From: Actinacidiphila glaucinigra
Lineage (GTDB): Bacteria > Actinomycetota > Actinomycetes > Streptomycetales > Streptomycetaceae
Direction: 5' to 3'
Length of the DNA: 64,000 nucleotides
NCBI RefSeq assembly: GCF_900188405.1
Contig: NZ_FZOF01000005.1
Location: forward strand, 248,001 to 312,000
Part shown: positions 44,679-52,441 of the stretch, piece after piece
Numbering within the stretch: the stretch's first letter is position 1
How the letters are laid out: each line of letters begins with the position of its first letter
Translations under genes and position numbers: made by a program
Notes under the pieces: model-generated
What the model was told of the DNA's origin: nothing
The model's input: the letters and a program-made list of their open reading frames with translations, nothing else
Databases searched by the model: none

Positions 44679-44706
44679 TGACGGCCCCGGCTTTCCGCAA
44701 CAGAAT
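44679..44706 (+). promoter_or_regulatory. Promoter of the ring-cleavage operon
   Basis: TTGACG (44679-44684), a 16-base spacer and CAGAAT (44701-44706) make a reasonable sigma70 promoter. The predicted start of transcription near 44713 is covered by the CGGAC-N4-GTCCG operator. Confidence 0.6.
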
Positions 44707-44713
44707 CACGGGT

Positions 44714-44729
44714 ACGGACGGCTGTCCGT
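44714..44729. promoter_or_regulatory. IclR operator, copy 1 (operon side)
   Basis: ACGGACGGCTGTCCGT is a perfect 6-bp inverted repeat around a 4-base spacer. Its core CGGAC-N4-GTCCG is identical in form to the palindrome in the iclR promoter. It overlaps the predicted transcription start, the position expected for repression. Confidence 0.75.
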
Positions 44730-44757
44730 CCTGCGGTCAGATGAAAGGTGACACTGG

Positions 44758-45948
44758 ATGTCAGAGAGCACCGCGCCTGCACGACCGGGCCCGGCGGGCC
44801 CGCTGTCCGGGCTGCTGGTGGCCGACTTCTCCCGGATCCTCGCCGGCCCCTACGCCACGATGCTGCTGGCGGACCTCGGCGCGGACGTCGTCAAGGTCGA
44901 GGGTCCGCAGGGGGACGACACCCGCAGCTGGACGCCCCCGGTACGCGACGAGGTGTCCACCTACTACCTCGGCATCAACCGCGGGAAGCGTTCGATCTCG
45001 CTCGACCTGCGCGGCGAGGCCGACCGGGAGGCGGCGCGCGAACTCGCGCGCCGGGCGGACGTCGTCATCGAGAACTTCCGGCCCGGCGGCCTCGTCAAGT
45101 ACGGCCTGGACTACGCGTCGGTGCGCACCGGCAACCCGGCCGTCGTCTACGCGTCCATCAGCGGCTTCGGCTCCGGCGCCGGGCGCGACGTGCCCGGCTA
45201 CGACCTGATGGTGCAGGCCGTCTCCGGGCTGATGAGCCTCACCGGGGAGACGGGCGGCCCTCCGTACCGGGCCGGGATCTCGGTCTTCGACGTCATGGCG
45301 GGCAACCACGCCGCCATCGGCATCCTCGCCGCCCTGCGGCACCGCGACGCCTCGGGCGAGGGCCAGCACGTCGAGGTCAACCTGCTGTCGTCGGCGCTGA
45401 CCGGACTGGTCAACCACAGCTCGGCCTACGTGGCCGGGGGCGAGGTCCCGTACCGGATGGGCAACGCGCACCCGAGCGTCTTCCCGTACGAACCCCTCCC
45501 CACGGCCGACAACGACCTGATCGTGGCCGCCGCCAACGACGGGCAGTTCCGCAAGTTGTGCGAGGTCCTCGGCATCCCCGGGGTCCCCGACGACCCGCGG
45601 TTCGCGCGCAACGCCGACCGCACCGCGAACCGGGAGGAGCTGCGGCCGCTGCTCGTGGAGCAGCTGGTCAAGCGCGGCGCGAACGAATGGTTCGAGCTGC
45701 TGGTCGCGGCGGGCGTGCCGAGCGGGCCGATCAACACCATCGACGGCGGCTTCGCCATGGCCGAGCGGTTCGGGCTCGACCCGGTCGTCACCGTCGGCGA
45801 AGGAGAGCGCGCGGTGCCCACGACCCGCCACCCGGTCACCTTCTCGGCCACTCCCGCCGTGTACCGGCTGCCGCCGCCCGAGCTCGACGAGCACGGCGCC
45901 GAACTGCGGGCATGGCTCGCCCGGGACCCGGAGGACACCCGTGACTGA
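44758..45948 (+). CDS. CaiB/BaiF-family (type III) CoA-transferase
   Basis: The 396-residue protein shows the family landmarks: LVADFSRILAGPYATMLLADLGADVVKVE at the N-terminus, NRGKRSISLDLR, and VIENFRPGGLVKYGLDY. The expected catalytic Asp lies in DVPGYDLMVQA. Such enzymes move CoA between carboxylic acids without ATP. GAAAGGTG is seven bases before the ATG. It is first in a three-gene unit with a citryl-CoA-lyase-like enzyme and a dioxygenase, suggesting that it activates a ring-cleavage product. Confidence 0.94.
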   Translation: MSESTAPARPGPAGPLSGLLVADFSRILAGPYATMLLADLGADVVKVEGPQGDDTRSWTPPVRDEVSTYYLGINRGKRSISLDLRGEADREAARELARRADVVIENFRPGGLVKYGLDYASVRTGNPAVVYASISGFGSGAGRDVPGYDLMVQAVSGLMSLTGETGGPPYRAGISVFDVMAGNHAAIGILAALRHRDASGEGQHVEVNLLSSALTGLVNHSSAYVAGGEVPYRMGNAHPSVFPYEPLPTADNDLIVAAANDGQFRKLCEVLGIPGVPDDPRFARNADRTANREELRPLLVEQLVKRGANEWFELLVAAGVPSGPINTIDGGFAMAERFGLDPVVTVGEGERAVPTTRHPVTFSATPAVYRLPPPELDEHGAELRAWLARDPEDTRD

Positions 45949-46771
45949 CCCGTCCGCGCCCGGCGGCTACCCCACCGCGCTGGGCGCCTCGGACCGCACC
46001 AGCATCACCCTGCTCGGCCAGGACCTCGCCCAGGACATCATGGGCACGGTCGGCTTCGGCGAACTCGCCTTCTGGCTGGCGACGCAGCGCCGCCCGAGCC
46101 GCGGCGAGACCCGGGTCTTCGAGGCCGTTCTCGCTGCCCTGGCCGACCACGGCTTCACACCCACGGCCATCGTCACCCGGCTGACCTATCTGTCCGCGCC
46201 GGACTCCGTCCAGGGCGCGCTCGCCGCGGGCCTGCTCGGCGGCGGCTCGCGCTTCCTCGGCGTCACCGAGGACACCGGGACGTTCCTGCACGAGGCGCTG
46301 GCCGCGCACGGCGAACCGCCCCGCGACGACACCGGCTGGGACGAGCTGGCGCTCCGTCTGGTCCGCGAGCAGCGGGCGGCCGGCCGGTTCGTCCCGGGCC
46401 TCGGCCACCACGTGCACAAGGACGGTGACCCGCGCACGCCCCGGCTGATGGACATCGCCGCCGAGGAGGGCCTGTTCGGCCCGCACCTGTCGCTGTTCGC
46501 GGCCATCGGCCGGGTACACCCCCAGGTCCTCGGCAGGACCCTGCCGCTCAACGGCGCGGGCGTCTGCGGGGCCGCACTCGCCGACCTCGGACTGCCGCTC
46601 CCGCTGCTGCGCGGATTCGCCCTGCTCGCACGCACCGCCGGGCTCATCGGCCAACTCGCCGAGGAGATGCGCGATCCGGTCGCGAACGACATCTTCCTCT
46701 CCGTCGACCTGAACAACCGGCCCGTCCCGCCCCGGCCGGACACCGAATCCGCAGGGAACACCAAGGAGTGA
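45941..46771 (+). CDS. Citryl-CoA-lyase-like protein (citrate synthase fold)
   Basis: The 276-residue protein resembles the citrate-synthase-fold citryl-CoA lyase domain: TRLTYLSAPDSVQGALAAGLLGGGSRFLG, then PGLGHHVHKDGDPRTPRL with the key His, and NGAGVCGAALADLGLP. It is about half the length of citrate synthase, as expected for the lyase subfamily. Such enzymes cleave hydroxyacyl-CoA into acetyl-CoA and a keto acid. GTG 45941 overlaps the CoA-transferase end by eight bases. The exact substrate is inference. Confidence 0.86.
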   Translation: MTDPSAPGGYPTALGASDRTSITLLGQDLAQDIMGTVGFGELAFWLATQRRPSRGETRVFEAVLAALADHGFTPTAIVTRLTYLSAPDSVQGALAAGLLGGGSRFLGVTEDTGTFLHEALAAHGEPPRDDTGWDELALRLVREQRAAGRFVPGLGHHVHKDGDPRTPRLMDIAAEEGLFGPHLSLFAAIGRVHPQVLGRTLPLNGAGVCGAALADLGLPLPLLRGFALLARTAGLIGQLAEEMRDPVANDIFLSVDLNNRPVPPRPDTESAGNTKE

Positions 46772-46773
46772 CC

Positions 46774-47631
46774 ATGTTCGTCAACGAGGACAACCTCACC
46801 GAGCTGGCGGCCCAGCGCTGGGCGACCTCCCACGACCCGCGCCAGGCGCAGCTGATGTCCGCCCTGGTCCGCCATCTCCACGCGTTCGCCCGCGAGGTGG
46901 AACTCGGCGAGGACGAATGGATGGCCGCGATCCAGTGGCTGACCGAGGCGGGCCGGATCAGCGACGCCAAGCGCCAGGAACTCATCCTCGCCTCTGACGT
47001 GTTCGGGCTCAGCACCCTCGTGGTGCAGCTGAACAACAGGTTCGCGCCCCAGGCCACCCCCGCCACCGTCCTCGGCCCGTTCCACATCGACGGATCGCCC
47101 GCCGCCCCGTACGGCTTCGACATGTCCGACGGCATCCCCGGGACACCGCTGTTCGTCACCGGCAAGGTCACCGACCTGGAGGGCAAGCCCGTCCCCGGGG
47201 CCGTCCTCGACGTGTGGCAGGCGGACGCCGACGGCGCCTACGAGGCGCAGCTCCCCGAGATCGACGAAGCCCGGCTGCGCGCCAAGTACCAGGCCCGGGA
47301 GGACGGCACCTACTGCGTCCGCACCATCGCCCCCCGCGGATACGCGATCCCCATGGACGGACCGGTCGGCGACCTGATCAGCACCACCGACATCAGTCAC
47401 TTCCGCCCCGCGCACGTCCACTTCCTGATCAACGAGCCCGGGTACGAGAAGCTGATCACCCATCTGTTCCAGGAGGGCAGCGAGTACCTGGACAGCGACG
47501 TCGTCTTCGGCACGAAGGAAGCGCTGGTGGTGCGGTTCCACGAGCGGCCGGCGGGACCCGCCCCCGACGGCACGACGCTCGACGTCCCGTATCTGCGGGC
47601 CGAGTTCGACTTCGTCCTGCAGTCCGGCTGA
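46774..47631 (+). CDS. Intradiol ring-cleavage dioxygenase (catechol/hydroxyquinol type)
   Basis: The 285-residue iron(III) dioxygenase has an N-terminal dimer domain (about 1-90) and a catalytic barrel. Metal ligands are a Tyr in GSPAAPYGFDM, a Tyr in APRGYAIP, and two His in RPAHVHFLI. The form is that of hydroxyquinol or catechol 1,2-dioxygenases. ATG 46774 has AAGGAG five bases upstream; the overlapping GTG 46768 is less likely. It cleaves the ring between adjacent hydroxyls, giving muconate- or maleylacetate-type products. No muconate cycloisomerase or maleylacetate reductase gene is nearby. Confidence 0.93.
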   Translation: MFVNEDNLTELAAQRWATSHDPRQAQLMSALVRHLHAFAREVELGEDEWMAAIQWLTEAGRISDAKRQELILASDVFGLSTLVVQLNNRFAPQATPATVLGPFHIDGSPAAPYGFDMSDGIPGTPLFVTGKVTDLEGKPVPGAVLDVWQADADGAYEAQLPEIDEARLRAKYQAREDGTYCVRTIAPRGYAIPMDGPVGDLISTTDISHFRPAHVHFLINEPGYEKLITHLFQEGSEYLDSDVVFGTKEALVVRFHERPAGPAPDGTTLDVPYLRAEFDFVLQSG

Positions 47632-47695
47632 TCAACCGGTTCACACCGGCCCGCACCGGACCGCACCAACCGCCGGATGCCGGATGCCGGACGCG

Positions 47696-48538
47696 TCAGC
47701 CCGTGGCGGTACCACCGCCGGGGGCCGGCGCGGCGGCCGGCCGGACCTCGCTGTGCGGGCGGCTCTGCCACAGCGCCCAGTCCGCCGAGACGTCCCCGGC
47801 CGCGCGCAGCAGCAGCGGGAGGTAGGTGCCGGTGAGCACGTCCACCCCGGTCTCGGCGGCGTGCACGGTGACGTTCATCGCCGCGCGTACCGCCCCGTCG
47901 CCGTCGCGCACGGGCACGGCGACCGACCGTACGCCGGGCGCGAGTTCCTCGTCGGCCAGCGCCCAGCCGCGAGCCCGGACCGTGCGCAGTTCCGCGGCGA
48001 ACTCCTCGGGCGTCGGGCGCGGGAAGGCGGGAAGCCCGGAGCGGCTGGGCTCGGCCAGGACGGCCTCCAGTTCCTCCGGGCCCAGGGCGGCGAGCAGCAC
48101 CTTGCCCTGGGAGGTCTGCGGGGCGGGGAACCGGGTACCGATGTCCACCCGCAGCGCGATGATCTTCGGTACGGAGACCCGGGCCACGTAGACGATGTCC
48201 GAGCCGTCCAGCTGCGCCATCGAGGACGACTCCCCGGTCTGCGTGACCAGCGCCTCCATGTGGGGGCGGGCCACGTCCCACAGGCCGAGCGAGCCCACGT
48301 AGGACATGCCCAGCCGCAGCACGCGCGGGGTGAGGGTGAACGCGCCCTGGTCGGTGCGGACGTAGCCGAGTTCCTCGAGCGTCAGCAGCAGACGACGCGC
48401 GGTCGGCCGCGCCAGCCCCGTGGCGGCGGCGATCTCGCTGAGCGTCAGCCGGCGGTGCCGGGCGTCGAAGCAGCCCAGCACGTCCAGCCCGCGGGCCAGT
48501 GCCTCCACGAAGTCCGGACCGCTTCCGCGCCCTGCCAT
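47696..48538 (-). CDS. IclR-family transcriptional regulator
   Basis: The 280-residue protein has an N-terminal winged HTH (RGLDVLGCFDARHRRLTLSEIAAATGLARPTARRLLLTLEELGYV) and a GAF-like IclR effector domain containing SQGKVLLAALGPEEL. The C-terminus is Pro/Ala-rich. It is convergent with the ring-cleavage operon, and its promoter contains the same palindrome as the operon promoter. It probably represses both and is relieved by an aromatic or ring-cleavage product. Confidence 0.95.
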   Translation of the reverse strand: MAGRGSGPDFVEALARGLDVLGCFDARHRRLTLSEIAAATGLARPTARRLLLTLEELGYVRTDQGAFTLTPRVLRLGMSYVGSLGLWDVARPHMEALVTQTGESSSMAQLDGSDIVYVARVSVPKIIALRVDIGTRFPAPQTSQGKVLLAALGPEELEAVLAEPSRSGLPAFPRPTPEEFAAELRTVRARGWALADEELAPGVRSVAVPVRDGDGAVRAAMNVTVHAAETGVDVLTGTYLPLLLRAAGDVSADWALWQSRPHSEVRPAAAPAPGGGTATG

Positions 48539-49068
48539 CCGATGCCTCCCGCGTCCACGTCGGCGATGCCCGCTCCACCGGTGACCGCAGGGCGGACCGC
48601 CCGCAGACGGCGTCGCGCCTGCGTCCGTTCCCCTTCGCCGGCCCCGACCGCACGGGCATCCTCTCGGTGGCCATTATACGGACGATCGTCCGCGGCTGTC
48701 GGGCCCGAGAGAACCCGGTCGCACCCCAGCCCCACGCGCCACCACCGGCATTCCACGGACGGAGCCGTCCGACCGGTAGTTTCCTGTGCCATTCATCAGA
48801 ATCGACAATGCGGTGAGGCATCCGGAGCCTCCCCCCACCGCGACCCCATGGACCGGCTCCCACCTGCGGTTCGACCCGTCACAGAGCGCCACTTTACCGA
48901 TGGATGAATTCTCGTTGACCCGGCCATACGTCGCCGATTGCCCGCCGATGGAAGAACTCGCCCTTCCCTTTGTGACGTGCAACTCCTTTTCCTTTTCGCC
49001 GCCTCCTCCGACCTAGCATCGGGAAATGCAGGACGGACATTCCGGTACATCAGTGAAGAGGTGACACC
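48539..49068. other. 530-base intergenic region with two divergent promoters
   Basis: It contains the iclR promoter (separate entry) and, on the plus strand, TAGCAT at 49014-49019, a likely -10 box for the FNT gene with only a weak T-rich -35 region. A relatively AT-rich stretch (48780-49020) includes TTGACC at 48915 and TGTGACGTGCAA near 48971 without clear partners. I see no convincing gene here. Confidence 0.5.
48673..48702 (-). promoter_or_regulatory. iclR promoter with operator in the spacer (copy 2)
   Basis: On the minus strand CCGACA (48702-48697), an 18-base spacer and a perfect TATAAT (48678-48673) form a strong promoter. The perfect 14-bp palindrome CGGACGATCGTCCG (48679-48692) fills most of the spacer next to the -10 box. 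It shares CGGAC-N4-GTCCG with the operon site at 44714-44729, so iclR is probably autoregulated. Confidence 0.78.
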
Positions 49069-49920
49069 ATGCCGATCCCCGTGTCCCAGGCCCTCGACGA
49101 GCAGGGGCGGACCGCCGCCGACAAGGCCGCCGGCCTCCTCAGCCCGGGCCGCTATCTGGTCAGCTCCCTGCTGGCCGGCGCGTTCATCGGGATCGCGGCC
49201 GTGCTGCTGCTCACGGTCACCGGACCGCTGGCGGCCGCGGGGTCGCCGTTCACGAAGCTCGTCCAGGGCCTGCTGTTCGCCGTGGGGCTCATCCTGGTGG
49301 TCTTCGCCGGCGCCGAACTCGCCACCGGCAACATGATGACGAGCGTCCAGGGCTTCCTCGTCCGCAGCATCAGCGGTGCCAACGCGGCGGCCCTGATCGT
49401 CGGTTCGTTCGTGGGCAACCTCATCGGGTCCGTCCTCTTCGCCCTGGTGGTGCACGGCAGCGGGGTCATCGGCGCCGGTGCCGCTCCCGGGCACACCGCG
49501 CCGGCCCTCGCGCTGCTCACCACCCTGCTCAAGACGAAGGCCGCGGAGTCCGGCTCGGCGCTGTTCTTCCGCGGTGTGCTCTGCAACTTCCTGGTCTGCC
49601 TGGGCGTGTGGATGGCCGCCCGGACCAAGTCGGACGGCGCCAAGATCACAGTGATCTTCTGGGCCCTGCTGGCGTTCGTCGGCTCCGGCTTCGAGCACGT
49701 CGTGGCGAACATGACGTACTACTCGCTGGGGATGTTCGAGCACGTGCCGGACGCGACGGCCGCGGGCTTCGCGCGCAACCTGCTGTTCGTGGGCCTCGGC
49801 AACCTCGTCGGCGGCGGCCTGCTGGTCGGCGCCGCGTACGCGTTCCTGGGCCGCGGCAGGCCGGGGAGGCCCGCCGGCGGGCCCGCCCCCGTCGAGGCTC
49901 CGGAGTCGGTCCCGGTCTGA
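49069..49920 (+). CDS. Formate/nitrite transporter (FNT) family channel
   Basis: The 283-residue protein has six membrane helices and the FNT pattern: LAGAFIGIAAVLLL, FAGAELATGNMM, FFRGVLCNFLVCLGVWMA, and GSGFEHVVANMTYY with the central His. These pentameric channels pass formate, nitrite or similar small anions. GTGACACC precedes the ATG. It lies about 23 kb from the formate-dehydrogenase-like genes, so a link to them is speculative. The C-terminal tail is Pro/Gly-rich. Confidence 0.93.
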   Translation: MPIPVSQALDEQGRTAADKAAGLLSPGRYLVSSLLAGAFIGIAAVLLLTVTGPLAAAGSPFTKLVQGLLFAVGLILVVFAGAELATGNMMTSVQGFLVRSISGANAAALIVGSFVGNLIGSVLFALVVHGSGVIGAGAAPGHTAPALALLTTLLKTKAAESGSALFFRGVLCNFLVCLGVWMAARTKSDGAKITVIFWALLAFVGSGFEHVVANMTYYSLGMFEHVPDATAAGFARNLLFVGLGNLVGGGLLVGAAYAFLGRGRPGRPAGGPAPVEAPESVPV

Positions 49921-49932
49921 ACGACGCGGGCC

Positions 49933-49968
49933 GGTCCGGCGGCGGGCCCGGGGGGCCACCGCCGGACC
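49933..49968. terminator. Bidirectional terminator between FNT and pirin genes
   Basis: GGTCCGGCGG (49933-49942) pairs perfectly with CCGCCGGACC (49959-49968) around a 16-base loop. It lies in the 55-base gap between two convergent genes. Confidence 0.75.
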
Positions 49969-49975
49969 GCGCCGG

Positions 49976-50902
49976 TCAGTGCGTGTTCCCCCGCGACTTC
50001 AGGGGCACGCGCGGCAGCTCCGGGGCGGGCAGCGCGTCACCGCCGTAGCCCTCGACCTCACCGAACCGGGTGCCCGTCATCCAGTCGGAGCGGGCCTGTT
50101 CGATGTCCTCCTGCGTACGGCCGATGAAGTTCCACCACATGATGATCCGCTCCTCGAAGGGCGGACCCCCGAGCAGCACCGCCCGGGCGGGGGCGTCGGC
50201 GTGGTTGGTCAGGGTCAGGGTGTCGCCGCCGGGGGCCAGGTAGCCGAGATCGGCCGGGCTCAGCCGTGTGCCGGCCATCTCGACGTCGCCGCTGTCGACG
50301 AGCAGGCCGTGCTCGTGGGCCGGGTCGACGGCCAGGGTGACGGTCGCACCGGGATCGAGGGCGAGTTCGGCACCGAGCAGCGGGGTGAAGGTCGCCACCG
50401 GCGAGGTGGCGCCGGCCAGGGACCCCAGGAACACCCGCGCCACGCCCCCGCCGAGCGCCACGGGCTCCGGTACGTAGTGCTGGAAGGCGGGGGCGGTGTC
50501 GCGGTCCCGCTCGGGGAGCACGACCCACAGCTGGACCCCGTGCAGGACCGTGGTGCGCTCGGTGGAGACCTCGGAGTGGCTGATGCCGTGCCCGCCGGTC
50601 ATGAGGTTGAGCTCGCCGGGCCGCACGTAGGCGTGCGTCCCGAGGCTGTCGCGGTGCTCGATCTCGCCGCTGAAGAGCCAGCTCACGGTCTGGAGCCCGG
50701 TGTGGGGGTGGGGCGCGACGTCCATGCCCCCGGTGTCGGAGACGTCGTCCGGACCGTAGTGGTCGGCGAAGCACCAGGCGCCGATCAGCGAGCGGTTCCG
50801 CTGCGGCAGGGTGCGCCGCACCGTCATCGCACGGGGACCGCCGAGCGGGACGTCGCGGGCGGACAGGATCTCCACGGCGGTCTCTGCCTGGGACTCGCTC
50901 AT
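49976..50902 (-). CDS. Pirin-family cupin protein
   Basis: The 308-residue protein has two cupin barrels. The N-terminal metal site is seen in MDVAPHPHTGLQTVSWLFSGEIEHRDSLG with HxH and a distant His in GHGISHSE. The C-terminal pirin domain ends in GPPFEERIIMWWNFIGRTQEDIEQARSDW, a strongly conserved segment. The start is ATG 50902. Pirins include quercetin 2,3-dioxygenase-like enzymes and redox-responsive regulators; the function here is unknown. Confidence 0.94.
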   Translation of the reverse strand: MSESQAETAVEILSARDVPLGGPRAMTVRRTLPQRNRSLIGAWCFADHYGPDDVSDTGGMDVAPHPHTGLQTVSWLFSGEIEHRDSLGTHAYVRPGELNLMTGGHGISHSEVSTERTTVLHGVQLWVVLPERDRDTAPAFQHYVPEPVALGGGVARVFLGSLAGATSPVATFTPLLGAELALDPGATVTLAVDPAHEHGLLVDSGDVEMAGTRLSPADLGYLAPGGDTLTLTNHADAPARAVLLGGPPFEERIIMWWNFIGRTQEDIEQARSDWMTGTRFGEVEGYGGDALPAPELPRVPLKSRGNTH

Positions 50903-51027
50903 GTCGCGCTTCTCACACAACGACTGCTTCGAATTTCAACAATCATGGTGGTGATGATACGGCGATGCCCGCCACGGACGACGGCGCATCCCACGGCGGC
51001 CGGAGACGGCCCTGCGAAGGAGTGCTG

Positions 51028-51516
51028 GTGAGCGACACCACGGCGGTTCGGCCGAGCAGGCGGATCTTCATCGACAAGCAGAGTCCGCGGGCCTACAAGG
51101 CGATGGTGGCCGCCGCCGAGACCGTACGTGCCGTGGCCGCCGAGGCCGGGCTCGAACGGGACCTGGTGGAGCTGGTGAACATACGCGTGTCGCAGCTCAA
51201 CGGCTGCGCCTTCTGTCTCGACCGGCACACCAGGGCCGCCCTCAACGCGGGCGAGACGCCGCAGCGGCTGACCGTGCTGCCGGCCTGGCGCGACACCGAA
51301 CTGTTCAGCGCGCGCGAGCGTGCCGCGCTCGCGGTGGCCGAGGTGACCACGGACCCCACCGACGCCACCGCCCAGGAGCAGGCCTACCAGGCCGCGCGCG
51401 AGGTGTTCGGCGACGACGAGCTCTCCGCCCTCATCTGGGTGGCGATCACCATCAACTCCTTCAACCGGGTCTCCATCCTGAGCAAGCACCCGGTCCGCCC
51501 CGGCCCGAAGCAGTGA
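51028..51516 (+). CDS. AhpD-like / carboxymuconolactone-decarboxylase-family protein
   Basis: The 162-residue protein carries the peroxidase-like motif C60-A-F-C63 with H67 in NGCAFCLDRH, preceded by a conserved Glu in the VELVNIR helix. It belongs to the alkylhydroperoxidase AhpD core family. GTG 51028 has AAGGAG five bases upstream. It is divergent from pirin; AhpD-like proteins often reduce peroxides. It has no visible link to the carboxymuconolactone pathway despite the domain name. Confidence 0.92.
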   Translation: MSDTTAVRPSRRIFIDKQSPRAYKAMVAAAETVRAVAAEAGLERDLVELVNIRVSQLNGCAFCLDRHTRAALNAGETPQRLTVLPAWRDTELFSARERAALAVAEVTTDPTDATAQEQAYQAAREVFGDDELSALIWVAITINSFNRVSILSKHPVRPGPKQ

Positions 51517-51532
51517 GGCACGGCCGTACGCC

Positions 51533-51573
51533 AAGGGGCGCGACCCGCCGTCGGTCGGCGGGGCCGCGCCCTT
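51533..51573. terminator. Hairpin after the AhpD-like gene
   Basis: AAGGGGCGCGACCCGCCG pairs imperfectly with CGGCGGGGCCGCGCCCTT around a short loop, forming a long GC stem. It lies between the AhpD-like gene and the reductase remnant, which run toward each other. Confidence 0.6.
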
Positions 51574-51588
51574 GCCGGTCCTGCGGGG

Positions 51589-51884
51589 TCAGCCGATCGG
51601 GTCCCGCTGGACACCCGGGCCGCTCTGCACCCGCTCGATGTACTCCGGGGCGAGGCGGCTGACCTCGTCGAGCGCGGCGAGGTCGTCCTCGGTGAGCGTG
51701 AGCTCGGCCGCGGCGAGGTTGTTCCGCAGCTGGTCCATGCGGGTCGCACCGACCAGCACGCTGCTGACCCCGGGCTGCCGCATCACCCAGGCGAGGGCCA
51801 CCTGGGCGACCGTCGCGGCGTGCCGCGCGGCGATCTCGTCGAGGCGTTCGACGACGTCGTAGCCGCGCGCCTCGTCGACCGTGG
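51589..51884 (-). pseudogene. Aldo/keto reductase remnant (C-terminal third only)
   Basis: The minus-strand frame from about 51884 to the stop at 51589 encodes [47 protein letters not shown] and the normal C-terminus of an aldo/keto reductase. The catalytic N-terminal two-thirds (Asp, Tyr, Lys, His) are absent. An open frame continues upstream to 51951, but that part is antisense to another coding-like stretch. Full-length relatives are about 330 residues. I infer a deletion that removed the 5' part. Confidence 0.75.
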
Positions 51885-51973
51885 CGATCGGCGACCCGGC
51901 CCGGGACGAGGCGGTGGCCCGCGACCTCGCCGAGTCGCAGTGGTACGGCACCCTCCGGCGGCCGCAGGCCTGA
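51884..51973 (+). pseudogene. 3' remnant of an unidentified gene
   Basis: The plus-strand frame ending at TGA 51971-51973 reads DPARDEAVARDLAESQWY then GTLRRPQA, with GC3 codons. It looks like the C-terminus of a real protein, but no start or upstream domain is visible because the sequence turns into the aldo/keto reductase remnant read on the other strand. I do not recognise the parent. The two remnants are head to head. Confidence 0.4.
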
Positions 51974-52009
51974 GCCGTCCCGTACGGCGGAACGCACCCC
52001 CGCCAAGAT

Positions 52010-52038
52010 TTGACTCGGTCAATTCTCGCCTTTACGTT
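52010..52038 (+). promoter_or_regulatory. DUF2180 promoter with Fur-type operator
   Basis: TTGACT (52010-52015), a 17-base spacer and TACGTT (52033-52038) form a good promoter. The 13-bp palindrome TTGACTCGGTCAA (52010-52022) overlaps the -35 box. The same TTGAC-N3-GTCAA recurs before the fur gene. Confidence 0.72.
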
Positions 52039-52096
52039 CGAGGTGCGGGGCGACGAGAGCCGCGCCCCTCCCCCACCCTCCCCGGAGCGAACTCGC

Positions 52097-52306
52097 GTGA
52101 AGTGCTACGACTGCGTCCAGGAAGCGCGCCACGACAGCGAAGGCATCGGCGTCTGCACCCGCTGCGGCCTGTTCACCTGCGCGGACCACTCCCGCGTCGT
52201 CCGCCTCCCCGTCCACCAGCCCAAGGGCCTCGGGCGGGCCACCAGCCGCCTGCCCGCACGCCGGGTCGTCTGCGCCACGTGCCACACGGCCGAGACCACC
52301 GACTGA
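52097..52306 (+). CDS. DUF2180 small cysteine-rich protein
   Basis: The 69-residue protein starts MKCYDCVQEARHDSEGIGVCTRCG and ends with VVCATCHTAE; four Cys pairs or His ligands (CYDC, CTRC, CADH, CATCH) suggest one or two zinc sites. The DUF2180 family is annotated only by its fold. GTG 52097 follows GGAG by ten bases. It shares an operator type with the downstream fur gene, so it is probably in the same oxidative- or metal-stress regulon. Confidence 0.85.
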   Translation: MKCYDCVQEARHDSEGIGVCTRCGLFTCADHSRVVRLPVHQPKGLGRATSRLPARRVVCATCHTAETTD

Positions 52307-52335
52307 GCACGGGCACCTCGGCGCGGCGCGTCGAC

Positions 52336-52353
52336 TAGAATTGACCTTGTCAA
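52336..52353 (+). promoter_or_regulatory. fur promoter -10 and Fur-type operator
   Basis: TAGAAT (52336-52341) is a good -10 box. The palindrome TTGACCTTGTCAA (52341-52353) begins at its last base and covers the expected start of transcription. It has the same TTGAC-N3-GTCAA form as the site at 52010-52022, implying autoregulation. The -35 box is not clear. Confidence 0.7.
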
Positions 52354-52441
52354 ATCTCGCGCGTACCGCCGGGCGGCGGGCGACGCGACCGCCTGCGGGC
52401 CGACACCCGCACGGCGCCCCGGAAGGAGCGTGACGCCGGCC

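Noticed and set aside
47640-47700. Short direct repeats GCCGGAT after the dioxygenase gene
   Set aside because: Only about three copies over some 20 bases; not a CRISPR or mobile element end.
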